Below, one piece after another: positions 7,074 to 14,351 of a stretch of 14,351 nucleotides of DNA. The position numbers and the translations under genes were made by a program. The notes under the pieces were generated by a model, which had not been told where the DNA came from, made no database searches, and saw only the letters and a list, made by a program, of their open reading frames with translations. The first letter of the stretch is position 1. Each line of letters starts with the position of its first letter. Origin of the DNA: Deltaproteobacteria bacterium (lineage in GTDB: Bacteria; Myxococcota; Polyangia; Polyangiales; B10-G4); NCBI GenBank assembly GCA_019312705.1, contig JAFDCW010000076.1, forward strand, positions 1-14,351. Reading direction: 5' to 3'.

Positions 7074-7783
7074 CAGGTCCTCCTCGAGCTATCGGGCGAG
7101 GCCGCCAGCGCTCGCGCTTTGCGCTTTGCGCTCGCGGTCTTCAGGTACGCGAAGAGGGTGAGCAGCGCTCCGAGGGAAAGGAACCCGCCCGGGGGCAAGA
7201 CCATGATGACCCACGGCTCGAAGACCGTGACGCCCTCCGGCGCCAACGACGGGTCTACCCCGAAGACCGGAAAGCCCCCGAGGGTGCCGCTGCCGAGGAC
7301 CTCCCGGATGCCGCCGATCATGACGAGGGCCAGGGTGAAGCCGAGAGACATGCCCACCGCGTCGGCGAGGGACGGGCCGACTTTGTTCCTCGAGGCAAAT
7401 GCCTCCTGGCGGCCGAGGATCAAACAGTTGACGACGATGAGGGCGATGAAAGCACCGAGCTCGCGGTGGGCCGCGGGCATGTAGGCCGCGAGGGCGAAGT
7501 CGACGATGGTGACGAAGGTCGCGATGATGATGATGTAGATGCTGATGCGAACGGGCTTGGGGATGACGTGACGCAGCAGCGATACCAAGAGGCTCGCTCC
7601 GACCAGAACGAAGGTCGTCGCGGCGCCCATGACGACCCCGTTGATCAGGGAGTTGGTGACGGCCATCGCGGGGCATAGACCGAGCACCGCGATGAAGACG
7701 GGGTTCTCCCGCCAAATGCCCTTGACCCCCTCGTCCCAGAGGCTCGGCTCGGTCGGGGCCGTTGTTTTCGAAGACGAAGCCAC
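7073..7783 (-). CDS. rnfE: Rnf electron transport complex subunit E (RnfE)
   Basis: 236 residues from the GTG at 7783. An upstream in-frame start at 7822 is open, but the GTG has a strong GGAGG 9 bases before it and lies 2 bases after the rnfG stop. A multi-pass membrane protein paralogous to RnfA: Cys37 in AVLGLCPAMAV and Cys120 in LIVVNCLILGRQEAFA supply the other two ligands of the membrane [2Fe-2S] cluster. Other family segments are SLGFTLALVMIGGIREVLG and the C-terminal P-GGF loop. The tail (KRKARALAASPDSSRR) is basic and probably cytoplasmic. The stop overlaps rnfA. NqrD is its NQR homologue. Confidence 0.95.
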   Translation of the reverse strand: MASSSKTTAPTEPSLWDEGVKGIWRENPVFIAVLGLCPAMAVTNSLINGVVMGAATTFVLVGASLLVSLLRHVIPKPVRISIYIIIIATFVTIVDFALAAYMPAAHRELGAFIALIVVNCLILGRQEAFASRNKVGPSLADAVGMSLGFTLALVMIGGIREVLGSGTLGGFPVFGVDPSLAPEGVTVFEPWVIMVLPPGGFLSLGALLTLFAYLKTASAKRKARALAASPDSSRRT

Positions 7784-7785
7784 GA

Positions 7786-8424
7786 TCAGCTTCCTCCTTC
7801 CGCGTTGAAGATCGGAAGCCACTGCTCGACGCTCCCGTTGATGATGTCGACGACGGCCTTCGATGAAATCGTGGCTCCGGTGATGCAGTCGACGTGATTG
7901 GAGTCCGTGCCCTCGCCGGCCTTCACCGCGAGGACCTCGGGTTCCACGGCCAGTGCTGTGAAGTTCGCGAGGAAGGTCGGGTCTTTGGCGATCTTGTCGC
8001 CGAGGCCGGGGGTCTCCTTGCTTTCGAGGACCCGCATGCCGACGACGACGCGGCGTTCCGGGTCGTAGCCGTAGATCAGGCGAATCGTATCCTGGAAGCC
8101 GGGGCCCTGGGCGGGAATGGCGTTGCCGATGACCTGCCCGTTCTCGTCGAGGCCAGCGTAGACCACGTCCTGTCCCGCGAGCTCGGCCGCTTCCCCTTCG
8201 AAGAGCACCAGCTCTCCGTCGCGTACGACGTGGGCGGCGATGGTGACCGTCCCCGGGAGGAGCTCGAAGACCTTTTCGCGCAAGTACGCGGCCTGGTTCT
8301 CTTCGATCAGCGGCTTGGTCTCGAGATATACCCCCACCAGGGCCAGGCCCGAGACCAGGCCCGCGAGGCCGAGGGAGAGCACCAGTCGCGCGGAGGATGG
8401 CTCATTGCTCGCCGGGGTCGTCAT
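7786..8424 (-). CDS. rnfG: Rnf electron transport complex subunit G (RnfG), flavoprotein
   Basis: 212 residues. One N-terminal transmembrane helix (about 11-33) anchors a soluble FMN-binding domain that lies outside the cytoplasmic membrane in known Rnf complexes. The covalent flavinylation motif D179-C-I-T-G-A-T185 is intact; ApbE normally attaches FMN to this Thr. The preceding ETPGLGDKI segment (137-145) is also typical. The ATG at 8424 overlaps the rnfD stop (ATGA), so translation is probably coupled, with a GGGAG ribosome binding site upstream. NqrC is the homologue in NQR. No apbE gene is in this window, so the flavin transferase must be encoded elsewhere. Confidence 0.95.
   Translation of the reverse strand: MTTPASNEPSSARLVLSLGLAGLVSGLALVGVYLETKPLIEENQAAYLREKVFELLPGTVTIAAHVVRDGELVLFEGEAAELAGQDVVYAGLDENGQVIGNAIPAQGPGFQDTIRLIYGYDPERRVVVGMRVLESKETPGLGDKIAKDPTFLANFTALAVEPEVLAVKAGEGTDSNHVDCITGATISSKAVVDIINGSVEQWLPIFNAEGGS
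7789..7800 (-). promoter_or_regulatory. Strong ribosome binding site fixing the rnfE start
   Basis: The minus strand reads GAAGGAGGAAGC here, inside the last codons of rnfG. The GGAGG core is 9 bases from GTG 7783, which supports this start over the upstream in-frame codon at 7822. Confidence 0.7.
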
Positions 8425-9485
8425 TTGGAGCTCGCTCCCTTCGGACTGGGCGCTTCTGGCTGGGGCTTCCGGTAGCCAAAGGGCTTGGGCTGGGTGTAGC
8501 GCTCGATGAGCGGCGTAACGCTGTTCATCAGGAGGATGCCGTACATGACGCCCTCGGGGAGGCCGCCGAAGACGCGGATCAATACGACGAGGAAGCCGGT
8601 CCCGATACCGAAGATCCAAGCGCCCTTCGGGGTGATCGGCGTGGTCACCGGGTCCGTCACCATGAAGACGGATCCGAAGAGAAGACCTCCGGACAGCAGC
8701 ATGAAGAGCGGCGAGGGATAGGCGGTACCATCGATGAGGTAGAGCGCGCCGCTGAAGACAACGACCGAAAGCAGCGTGGCGACCGGCAGGCGCCAGTCGA
8801 AGATGCGCCGAAAACCCAGCCATAGTCCGATGACGATCAGGAGCACGGCCGCCGTTTCACCGAGGGAGCCCGCGGTCTGGCCCCAGAGCAGTGACGTCGC
8901 TTCAGTGACCTGCCCTTCGAACTTCGCGAGGCCGAGGGGTGAAGCGCTGGAAACGACATCCACCGGTGAGCGCATCAGCGGCGGAGCCAGGGTGCTCGGA
9001 GTGATGGCGAAGAAGCCGGGCTCGTCCGATGACCAATCCACCGGAGCCGACCAGGTGGTCATCACGATAGGAAACGCCGCCTGGAGAAAGGCACGCCCCA
9101 CCAGAGCGGGGTTGAACGGGTTCTGGCCGAGACCCCCGAAGATGACTTTCCCGAGGCCGATGGCCATCAGACCGCCCAGAAAGGCCATCCACAGCGGAAT
9201 GGCCGGGGGAAGGGTGAGCCCGAGGAGGAGACCGGTGAGAATGGCGCTGCCGTCGGTCAACGATCGCCCCCGCGGCCGGACCGAGCCCAGGGCCCACTCC
9301 GCCGCGACGCACCCGCTGACGGTCACCGCCACCACGACCAGGGCGGTGATCCCGAAGAAGTAGGTCGCGGCCGCGAGCAGCGGCAGCGTCGCCAGGACCA
9401 CCTCGAACATCACCCGCCGGGTACTGAGCCCGTCGTGGGCAAAGGGGGAGGTCGCGATCTCCAGCTTGTGGGCCGCCTTCGCCAT
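8421..9485 (-). CDS. rnfD: Rnf electron transport complex subunit D (RnfD)
   Basis: 354 residues, a multi-pass membrane subunit homologous to NqrB. Family segments are SPFAHDG near the start, GLGQNPFNPALVGRAFL (118-134), FMVTDPVTTPITPKG (274-288) and EGVMYGILLMN (311-321). Covalent FMN normally sits on the last Thr of a D..(S)(G/S)AT motif; here the site reads D176-V-V-S-S-A-S182-P-L, so the acceptor position is Ser. The start ATG at 9485 shares its A with the true rnfC stop (TGATG). The frame stays open upstream into the 5' half of rnfC because of the rnfC frameshift, but the RnfD homology begins at this ATG. RnfD and RnfG together carry electrons through the membrane. Confidence 0.95.
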   Translation of the reverse strand: MAKAAHKLEIATSPFAHDGLSTRRVMFEVVLATLPLLAAATYFFGITALVVVAVTVSGCVAAEWALGSVRPRGRSLTDGSAILTGLLLGLTLPPAIPLWMAFLGGLMAIGLGKVIFGGLGQNPFNPALVGRAFLQAAFPIVMTTWSAPVDWSSDEPGFFAITPSTLAPPLMRSPVDVVSSASPLGLAKFEGQVTEATSLLWGQTAGSLGETAAVLLIVIGLWLGFRRIFDWRLPVATLLSVVVFSGALYLIDGTAYPSPLFMLLSGGLLFGSVFMVTDPVTTPITPKGAWIFGIGTGFLVVLIRVFGGLPEGVMYGILLMNSVTPLIERYTQPKPFGYRKPQPEAPSPKGASSK

Positions 9486-10775
9486 CAGGGTGCTGCCAAC
9501 TTTCTCGCCATGGCTTTGCCGACGCGGATCAGGTGCACCAGGGGAATGTGCGAAGGGCATACGAAAGAACAACTGGCGCACTCGAAGCAACTCATCACGT
9601 GGTGCGAGACAAGCCCCTCGGCCCGTTCGTTGCGGACGAGCTGAGCGAGGCGCGCCGGATTGAGGAACATGGGGCAAGCATCCAGACAACGGCCACAGCG
9701 GATGCAGGGCTGCTCGCCGACGACGCGCTGCGGCTCGGTGAGCACGAGGATCCCGCTGGTCCCCTTGACCACGGGCACGTCCAGTTCCTTCTGGGCCACG
9801 CCCATCATCGGCCCGCCCAGAATCACCTGGCGAGCCTCCGGAACGAGGCCGCCGCAGTGTTCGAGGACGGCCGCTATCGGCGTGCCGAGGGGGACGATCA
9901 CATTGGCCGGGCGCCGAACTCCATCGCCGGTGACCGTGAGCACGCGCTCGATGAGCGGCGTGTCGTTCTCGACCATGTCGGTAATGGCCGACGCGGTCGC
10001 GACGTTGTGTACGACGATCTCCAGGTCGAGGGGCAGACCGCCTGCGGGCACCCGCTGGTGGAGGACCGCGTCGATGAGCATCTTCTCCGCGCCCTGGGGA
10101 TACTTCACCTCGAGGGCGATGATCTCGATGGAGTCGTCCTGTCCGAGGGCGTCGCGCAGTGCCTCGATGGCGTCCGCCTTGTTGCGCTCGACTCCGATGT
10201 AGCCGTGCGTAGCGCCGGTCGCAGGTCAGGTAGGGCTCGCACTCGCAGCCGTTGAGCACGACCGTGTTGACCTTCTTGCCGGGGGGGACCTGGAGCTTCA
10301 CGTGGCTCGGAAAAGCCGCCCCACCGAGGCCTACGATGCCCGCCTCTTGAACGCGGCGGACGAATCCGTCGATTCGCGGTGATTCCCCCGACCCGCCACC
10401 GGGCTCTGGCGGCTTTCGGGGCTCCTTCATCTCTTGGCTCGCGAAGGCATCGATGGCGACTACGATGGATTCGACGAGCTTGCCGTTGGGGTGCGGCCGG
10501 AGCTCGATCGCTTCGACGGTCCCCGTCACCGGCGCGTGCAAGGCCGTCGAAACAAAACCGTTGGGGTCGGCGATGCGCTCGCCCCTTCGAACGCGCTGCC
10601 CAGGATGGACGATGCACTTCGACGGCCGGCCGATGTGTTGGCCGAGGGGCAGGACGTAGTGGGAGACAAAGGGCATGCGCTCGATGGGCAGTGCCTTCGT
10701 GGCCCCCTTGTGCTCCTCCGGGTGTACCCCGTGGCTGAACGAAGGTAGCCCCGTTGCCGTAGCGGCCTGGCTCAC
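9485..10775 (-). CDS. rnfC: Rnf complex subunit C (RnfC), interrupted by a frameshift with internal deletion
   Basis: RnfC is the peripheral NADH/FMN-binding subunit, with two [4Fe-4S] clusters, where Rnf exchanges electrons with NAD. The GTG at 10775 overlaps the preceding stop (GTGA) behind a GAGGGG site. The first frame (10775 to about 10220) gives HGVHPEEHKG, PLGQHIGRP, HAPVTGTVE, GLGGAAFPSHVKL and NGCECEPYLTCD. The second frame (about 10211 to 9485) continues with GYIGVERNK, YPQGAEKMLI, the cluster motifs CIRCGRCLDACP and CFECASCSFVCP, and a stop at 9487-9485. Joining them needs a +1 shift, and about 20 conserved residues between LTCDRR and ATHGYIG seem to be missing. The visible parts total about 426 residues; typical short RnfC proteins have about 445. 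This is either a real deletion inactivating rnfC or an assembly or sequencing error. The rest of the gene looks well conserved. Confidence 0.85.
10211..10220 (-). other. Frameshift/deletion junction in rnfC
   Basis: The minus strand reads GACCGGCGCT. In the upstream frame it encodes D-R-R after LTC; in the downstream frame, one base later, it encodes T-G-A, leading into THGYIGVERNK. Both readings fit RnfC at positions normally about 20 residues apart. This is what a deletion or assembly collapse between two copies of a 9-10 base direct repeat would leave behind. The lost copy is inferred, not seen. Confidence 0.6.
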
Positions 10776-13700
10776 GACCCCTCGACTTCGTCTGAAGCAC
10801 GTCGCCGGGCCGGCACCGATCCGCTGAGTTCGAGCAGGCGCGCCTTGAGGCGAGCTGCCATGGCGTCGGTCTGATCACTTTCCTGCTGCATCAACCTTGC
10901 TTCGTACTCGGCCTTCTGCGCTTCGAGCTCGGCCCGGTGCCCGGCTGCGAGCTCTGCCTCGACCTCTTTGCGAACGGACTCGGTGAAGGGCGTGACCAGG
11001 CCTGCGAGTTCCTGGAGAGTGCGGAAGTTCTCGTATCGCTCCCACGACAACTCGGCGAGGCCCGCGGAGATGGCGACTGTTTTGCCCTCGCCATTCTCGA
11101 TGGTCGGCGTCCGCCGGTGCCGCTCGTGGCGGTCGAGGGTGACCCAGGTTTCGATCGCGCACGGGGCCTGGGCGCCAGCGGCGATGGCCACGAACGAGCT
11201 CGCGAAACGCCCCTCGGAGAGCGCCCACCGGGCCGGGGTATGGGGCCGCCCATCCTCGTCCGTAGCCCAAACACGCTCGGGCTGAGCATTGCCCTCGAGT
11301 GAAAGGCGGGCGCCGTAGACCCCTGGCCGGCTCGGGTCGTAGCGGAGCAGCGGTTGCACCCTCGAGGTCACGGCGGAGTGAGCGTGTTCGACGGTCCGGT
11401 CCGGGGAGAAGCCGTGGGCCGAAGGGCTCGGCGTGTGAATGTGGATGAGGGCCGGCCCCTGAAAGAGCAGCGCGGCGTCGAGGCCATCGAAGAGATGCCG
11501 CGGGTGGGCGATGGACGTCGACAAGACGAAGGCCCGGCGATGAGCCAGGGCGAACATCACCGGGTCGGACGCGGCCGCGAGGCGATCCCGACCGTCCATG
11601 AGCAGCACCTTGATGTCCTGGTCTCCGGCGAGAAGCTTGGACAGCCCCGGGAGGGCCTGCTCAGAGAGGGCTTCCGGGCCCACGACGACGAGCAGGGGAG
11701 GGCGGCCGGCGTGTTCCTCGGGGGAAAGATCGCGCCAGCCGAGGTCGCCGAGCTCCCGGAGCTTCGGCTCGAGGTCCGAAGGCTTCTGAAGCAGGAGCTC
11801 AGCCCGGCGGCACGTTCGAGCCTCTTCGACGCAGTCTGCATTCAGCCCGGCGAGCAGCCCCATGGCCAGCTCCGGTCCGTTGCCCATGAGGTCCACGGCG
11901 ACCGGGGCGGCGAAGGGATTGCGGGGGAAGCGTGCGGCCCACTGCCCCACCGATTCGCCCGCGAGGACGATTCCAAAGCGGGCACGGCCCAGGCCGTCCG
12001 CTCCCGACCGGACCGCGTCTTCCTGGGCCTCCAACTCCTTCGCCACGGTGACCAGGGCCTGGACCCGGTCGCGGTCGACGGTATTGCGCACCCCCAGCTC
12101 ATCGAGCCGAGAAACGAGCGCTCCGAGATTCTTCGGACGACCGGGCACCGCGGTCAGCGCCTCGTCGAGGGCCGAGAGATCGTCGCTCGACAACGATGCG
12201 GCGAGGGCGGCCTGAATCTCGCCGCGTACGCGACCTTTCTGGTCCGTCAGCTGCTCGAGCTGGGCCACGAGGCGCCGCTCTGAGCGATGCTCGAAGGCGG
12301 CCGCGACGAGACGCAGCGCCAAGCGTTCGCCAGACCCGGCTTCCGCAAAATCGCCGCCGGTCAGCGCTCCGGCGCAATGCCGTGACATCAGGAGCGCCGG
12401 GAGCGGTCCCACTTCGTCCGCCGCCGACGCGCGCGCGATGGTGCCGCCTGAGGTGTCTGGAAGACGGCTCCAGAGCCGGTGGAGCTCTTCGGTCTGCCGC
12501 ACGACTTCGTCGGTCTGGGGGACCATCGCGACAGCTTCTTCTGCGCATGCCGTAACGCAGCCGCCGCACGCCTGGCACGACCGGGCATCGACGGCGAGCA
12601 TCACGTACTCGCCGGTGCCCTTCTTCTCACGGTGGGGCGCCCTCCAGAATACGTCCGTCACCGAGACGGGCAGGCGTGCGAGTTCCTTGGCCGTTCGGTC
12701 GAAGGCCTTTTGATACTCGGGCTTGTCCTCGGCCGAGATGCCCATCTTGTCGACGAGCCAAGCAAACGCTTCGGGCGCTACGTCTTTGGGAGTCGTACCC
12801 GGGCCTGCCTTGGCCACCATCACGTCGATGCGGGCCGCCAGCTTCGAGTGTGCTCGGCGCAGCTTGGCGCTCACGTCGTCGCGTACACCGCCGGGCTCGC
12901 GGGCCAGGTCGGCCAGGTCGGCGGCCGCATCGAGGAGCGGGCCGACGCCGATGGCGACGCTCGCGATGGCCGAGTCCGAGCATTCGAGCCAGCACTGCCC
13001 GCAGCCGGTGCACCGGTCCGGGTCGATGCTCGGGAGGTGGCGCCTGCCCGGGCTCGCATCGTGGAACGCGGCGGTATACGACGGCAACGTGCCGGCCGTC
13101 AGGAGGGGGTCGACGGTGGGTCGTGAGGGGTCCGCCTCGCCGCGTCCCTTGCCGGCGAGGCGCGGGGCCAACACCGCGTTGTAGAAGTGCGGCACGTTGT
13201 CGTAGGCGTCCCGGGTCTTTCCGAATCGCTCGAGAGCCGTTGGTGTGCTTGGCGTCACGGCCGCGGCTGACTTCGTGTCGAAGGACGCCCAATCGAGGGT
13301 GAGCAACTCTTCGGGCTCGTCGCCCGCGAGCAGGGTAGGCACGGCCTGGACGAGGGCCCCGAGGTTGCCGTCGCTCGTACGGACGACCAGCTTCTTCGTG
13401 CGAATCAGATCGCGCCAGGATGGCGGCAGGGCGGCCCAGAGTTCTCCTCCGACCAGCGGCGTCGAGATGAGCACGGTCCCGCCTGGCCGAAGTTCCCTGA
13501 GAGGGGTGTCGGCGTAGGTAGCGCCCACATCGTCGATGAGCGCGATGTGCACGCTCGATCCCACCCCGGGGTTTCGGAAGCGCTGGTTCGCGGCGGTCAC
13601 GCGACCGACGTGCACACCTTCTTCGGCGATGAACGTGTGCGCGCGAATGTGGGGACGGTCCGACTCACTGGCGGCCCTCGCCAATGCCGAAAGCCAATCC

Positions 13701-14351
13701 TCGGTGGGTTTTGCGGCGCGCTGCCAGAGCGAGAGCACCGCCGCGTTCGACGGCGCGAGGTCGAGGGGCGCATCGGCTTGGACGAAGGCGCCCGCAAGCC
13801 CGGGGTAGCCTCGTTCGAGCGCCTGCAAGTGCACTTCACGAGTGGGGAAACGGCTGTGCGCCGCGGGGGGGGCGAGGCCGAGATGCACCACCGAGTGCGT
13901 TTCGGCAGCGAGCGTGCTCGTACACAGGGCCGCCAGGTCGGCCGCCGCGAGGGGCGCGGCACCGAGCGGGTAGATCGCGGTTTGAAACCCCCGCTCCCCC
14001 GGCGGAAGCGCCGAGCGCACCTCGCGGCTCAGGGGCGGGCTCCCCGCCAACGCATCCGGTGAGCGGTCGAGGACGACCACGGACTCCGCGGAGGAGAGGG
14101 CCGCGGCGACCGCCCCGGTCGGAAAGGGCCGGAGTGTGGTGAGCCCGAGCACGCCGACGCGAGTCCCGGTCTTGCCGGCGACATGATTCGTGACCTCTTC
14201 GGCGAGCTCGGTGGCTGCCCCGACGGTGACGATGACGCGGCGGGCGCCCTTCAATCGGTGGTTTGTCGTACTCGTGAGGGCGCGCCCGGTCTGAGCCGAC
14301 AGGTCCTCCATCGCCGCTTCGAGAATCGCCTTCACATGGTCGGCGAAGAGC
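10772..14351 (-). CDS. Degenerate NifJ-type (pyruvate:ferredoxin oxidoreductase-like) protein, N-terminus outside the window
   Basis: 1192 residues are visible, numbered here from the first full codon; the frame is open to the right edge, so the true start and PFOR domain I lie outside. PFOR-like domain order is kept: domain II (about 30-160, VIVTVGAATELAEE and LRPFPTGAV), a gamma-like domain (about 170-375), two ferredoxin motifs, CTGCGQCWLEC (Cys447, 450, 453, 457) and CQACGGCVTAC (Cys592, 595, 598, 602), then a TPP-domain-like region with LLRYDPSRPGVYG after it. Normal NifJ uses TPP, CoA and three clusters to oxidise pyruvate and reduce ferredoxin. Here CAGC is CAGA (around Cys659), the GDG motif reads VVVGPEAL, YSNTGGQ is replaced by MDGRDRLAA, and the Cys of xCIxHG is gone (PSPSAHG). 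About 134 residues separate the two ferredoxin motifs and a charged coiled coil (about 1095-1175) ends the protein. It precedes rnfC with a 4-base overlap, so it probably supplies electrons to Rnf rather than oxidising pyruvate. Confidence 0.85.
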   Translation of the reverse strand, partial: LFADHVKAILEAAMEDLSAQTGRALTSTTNHRLKGARRVIVTVGAATELAEEVTNHVAGKTGTRVGVLGLTTLRPFPTGAVAAALSSAESVVVLDRSPDALAGSPPLSREVRSALPPGERGFQTAIYPLGAAPLAAADLAALCTSTLAAETHSVVHLGLAPPAAHSRFPTREVHLQALERGYPGLAGAFVQADAPLDLAPSNAAVLSLWQRAAKPTEDWLSALARAASESDRPHIRAHTFIAEEGVHVGRVTAANQRFRNPGVGSSVHIALIDDVGATYADTPLRELRPGGTVLISTPLVGGELWAALPPSWRDLIRTKKLVVRTSDGNLGALVQAVPTLLAGDEPEELLTLDWASFDTKSAAAVTPSTPTALERFGKTRDAYDNVPHFYNAVLAPRLAGKGRGEADPSRPTVDPLLTAGTLPSYTAAFHDASPGRRHLPSIDPDRCTGCGQCWLECSDSAIASVAIGVGPLLDAAADLADLAREPGGVRDDVSAKLRRAHSKLAARIDVMVAKAGPGTTPKDVAPEAFAWLVDKMGISAEDKPEYQKAFDRTAKELARLPVSVTDVFWRAPHREKKGTGEYVMLAVDARSCQACGGCVTACAEEAVAMVPQTDEVVRQTEELHRLWSRLPDTSGGTIARASAADEVGPLPALLMSRHCAGALTGGDFAEAGSGERLALRLVAAAFEHRSERRLVAQLEQLTDQKGRVRGEIQAALAASLSSDDLSALDEALTAVPGRPKNLGALVSRLDELGVRNTVDRDRVQALVTVAKELEAQEDAVRSGADGLGRARFGIVLAGESVGQWAARFPRNPFAAPVAVDLMGNGPELAMGLLAGLNADCVEEARTCRRAELLLQKPSDLEPKLRELGDLGWRDLSPEEHAGRPPLLVVVGPEALSEQALPGLSKLLAGDQDIKVLLMDGRDRLAAASDPVMFALAHRRAFVLSTSIAHPRHLFDGLDAALLFQGPALIHIHTPSPSAHGFSPDRTVEHAHSAVTSRVQPLLRYDPSRPGVYGARLSLEGNAQPERVWATDEDGRPHTPARWALSEGRFASSFVAIAAGAQAPCAIETWVTLDRHERHRRTPTIENGEGKTVAISAGLAELSWERYENFRTLQELAGLVTPFTESVRKEVEAELAAGHRAELEAQKAEYEARLMQQESDQTDAMAARLKARLLELSGSVPARRRASDEVEGS

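Noticed and set aside
6480..7484. 334-codon plus-strand frame opposite rnfA/rnfE
   Set aside because: Antisense to two confidently identified membrane subunits, with a strongly charged, repetitive translation typical of shadow frames.
8421..10775. A genuine 784-residue RnfC-RnfD fusion gene
   Set aside because: The middle third is an out-of-frame reading of rnfC, whose real C-terminal half with both cluster motifs is found in another frame; the fusion is a by-product of the frameshift.

Overview
This is a high-GC, gene-dense bacterial window with mostly overlapping or closely spaced genes. I infer a Myxococcota or related delta-lineage bacterium. The evidence is a secreted FG-GAP/CARDB protein with the wording typical of myxobacterial surface proteins, the very G/C-rich codon use, and an Rnf operon beside a NifJ-type protein. 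This is a judgement from protein style, not from a search. I see no rRNA, tRNA, CRISPR array, insertion sequence or phage gene.

Left part (1-4437). On the plus strand is the 3' end of a secreted FG-GAP/VCBS repeat protein with a C-terminal CARDB-like domain. It is coupled through a TGATG overlap to an M19 (renal dipeptidase-like) hydrolase whose first metal ligands look altered. Converging on them from the minus strand are a bifunctional ornithine acetyltransferase (argJ) and, 30 bases further on, an unrecognised exported, probably beta-rich protein.

Middle (4438-6248). A 355-base gap holds one possible small plus-strand gene (4518-4751). Next come two minus-strand genes separated by 4 bases: an HSL-family alpha/beta hydrolase followed by a YfiM-like exported membrane protein.

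Right part (6302-14351), all minus strand, read from right to left. It begins with a large NifJ-type (pyruvate:ferredoxin oxidoreductase-like) protein that runs off the window, followed by rnfC, rnfD, rnfG, rnfE, rnfA and a 59-residue membrane-anchored Cys-rich protein. Stop and start codons overlap or nearly touch at every junction except the last, which has a 13-base gap, so this is one operon. Rnf normally passes electrons between reduced ferredoxin and NAD+ across the membrane, coupled to Na+ or H+ movement.

Three things are odd. The NifJ-like protein keeps both ferredoxin-type [4Fe-4S] motifs but has lost the thiamine diphosphate motifs and the proximal-cluster cysteines, so it should not be a working pyruvate oxidoreductase. 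No rnfB follows rnfA, where the common CDGEAB order would put it; the small Cys-rich gene sits there instead. rnfC carries a frameshift with an apparent loss of about 20 conserved residues. The working idea is that the degenerate NifJ-like protein serves as the electron-entry module of this Rnf complex, possibly in place of RnfB. This is an inference, and an rnfB just beyond the right edge is not excluded.
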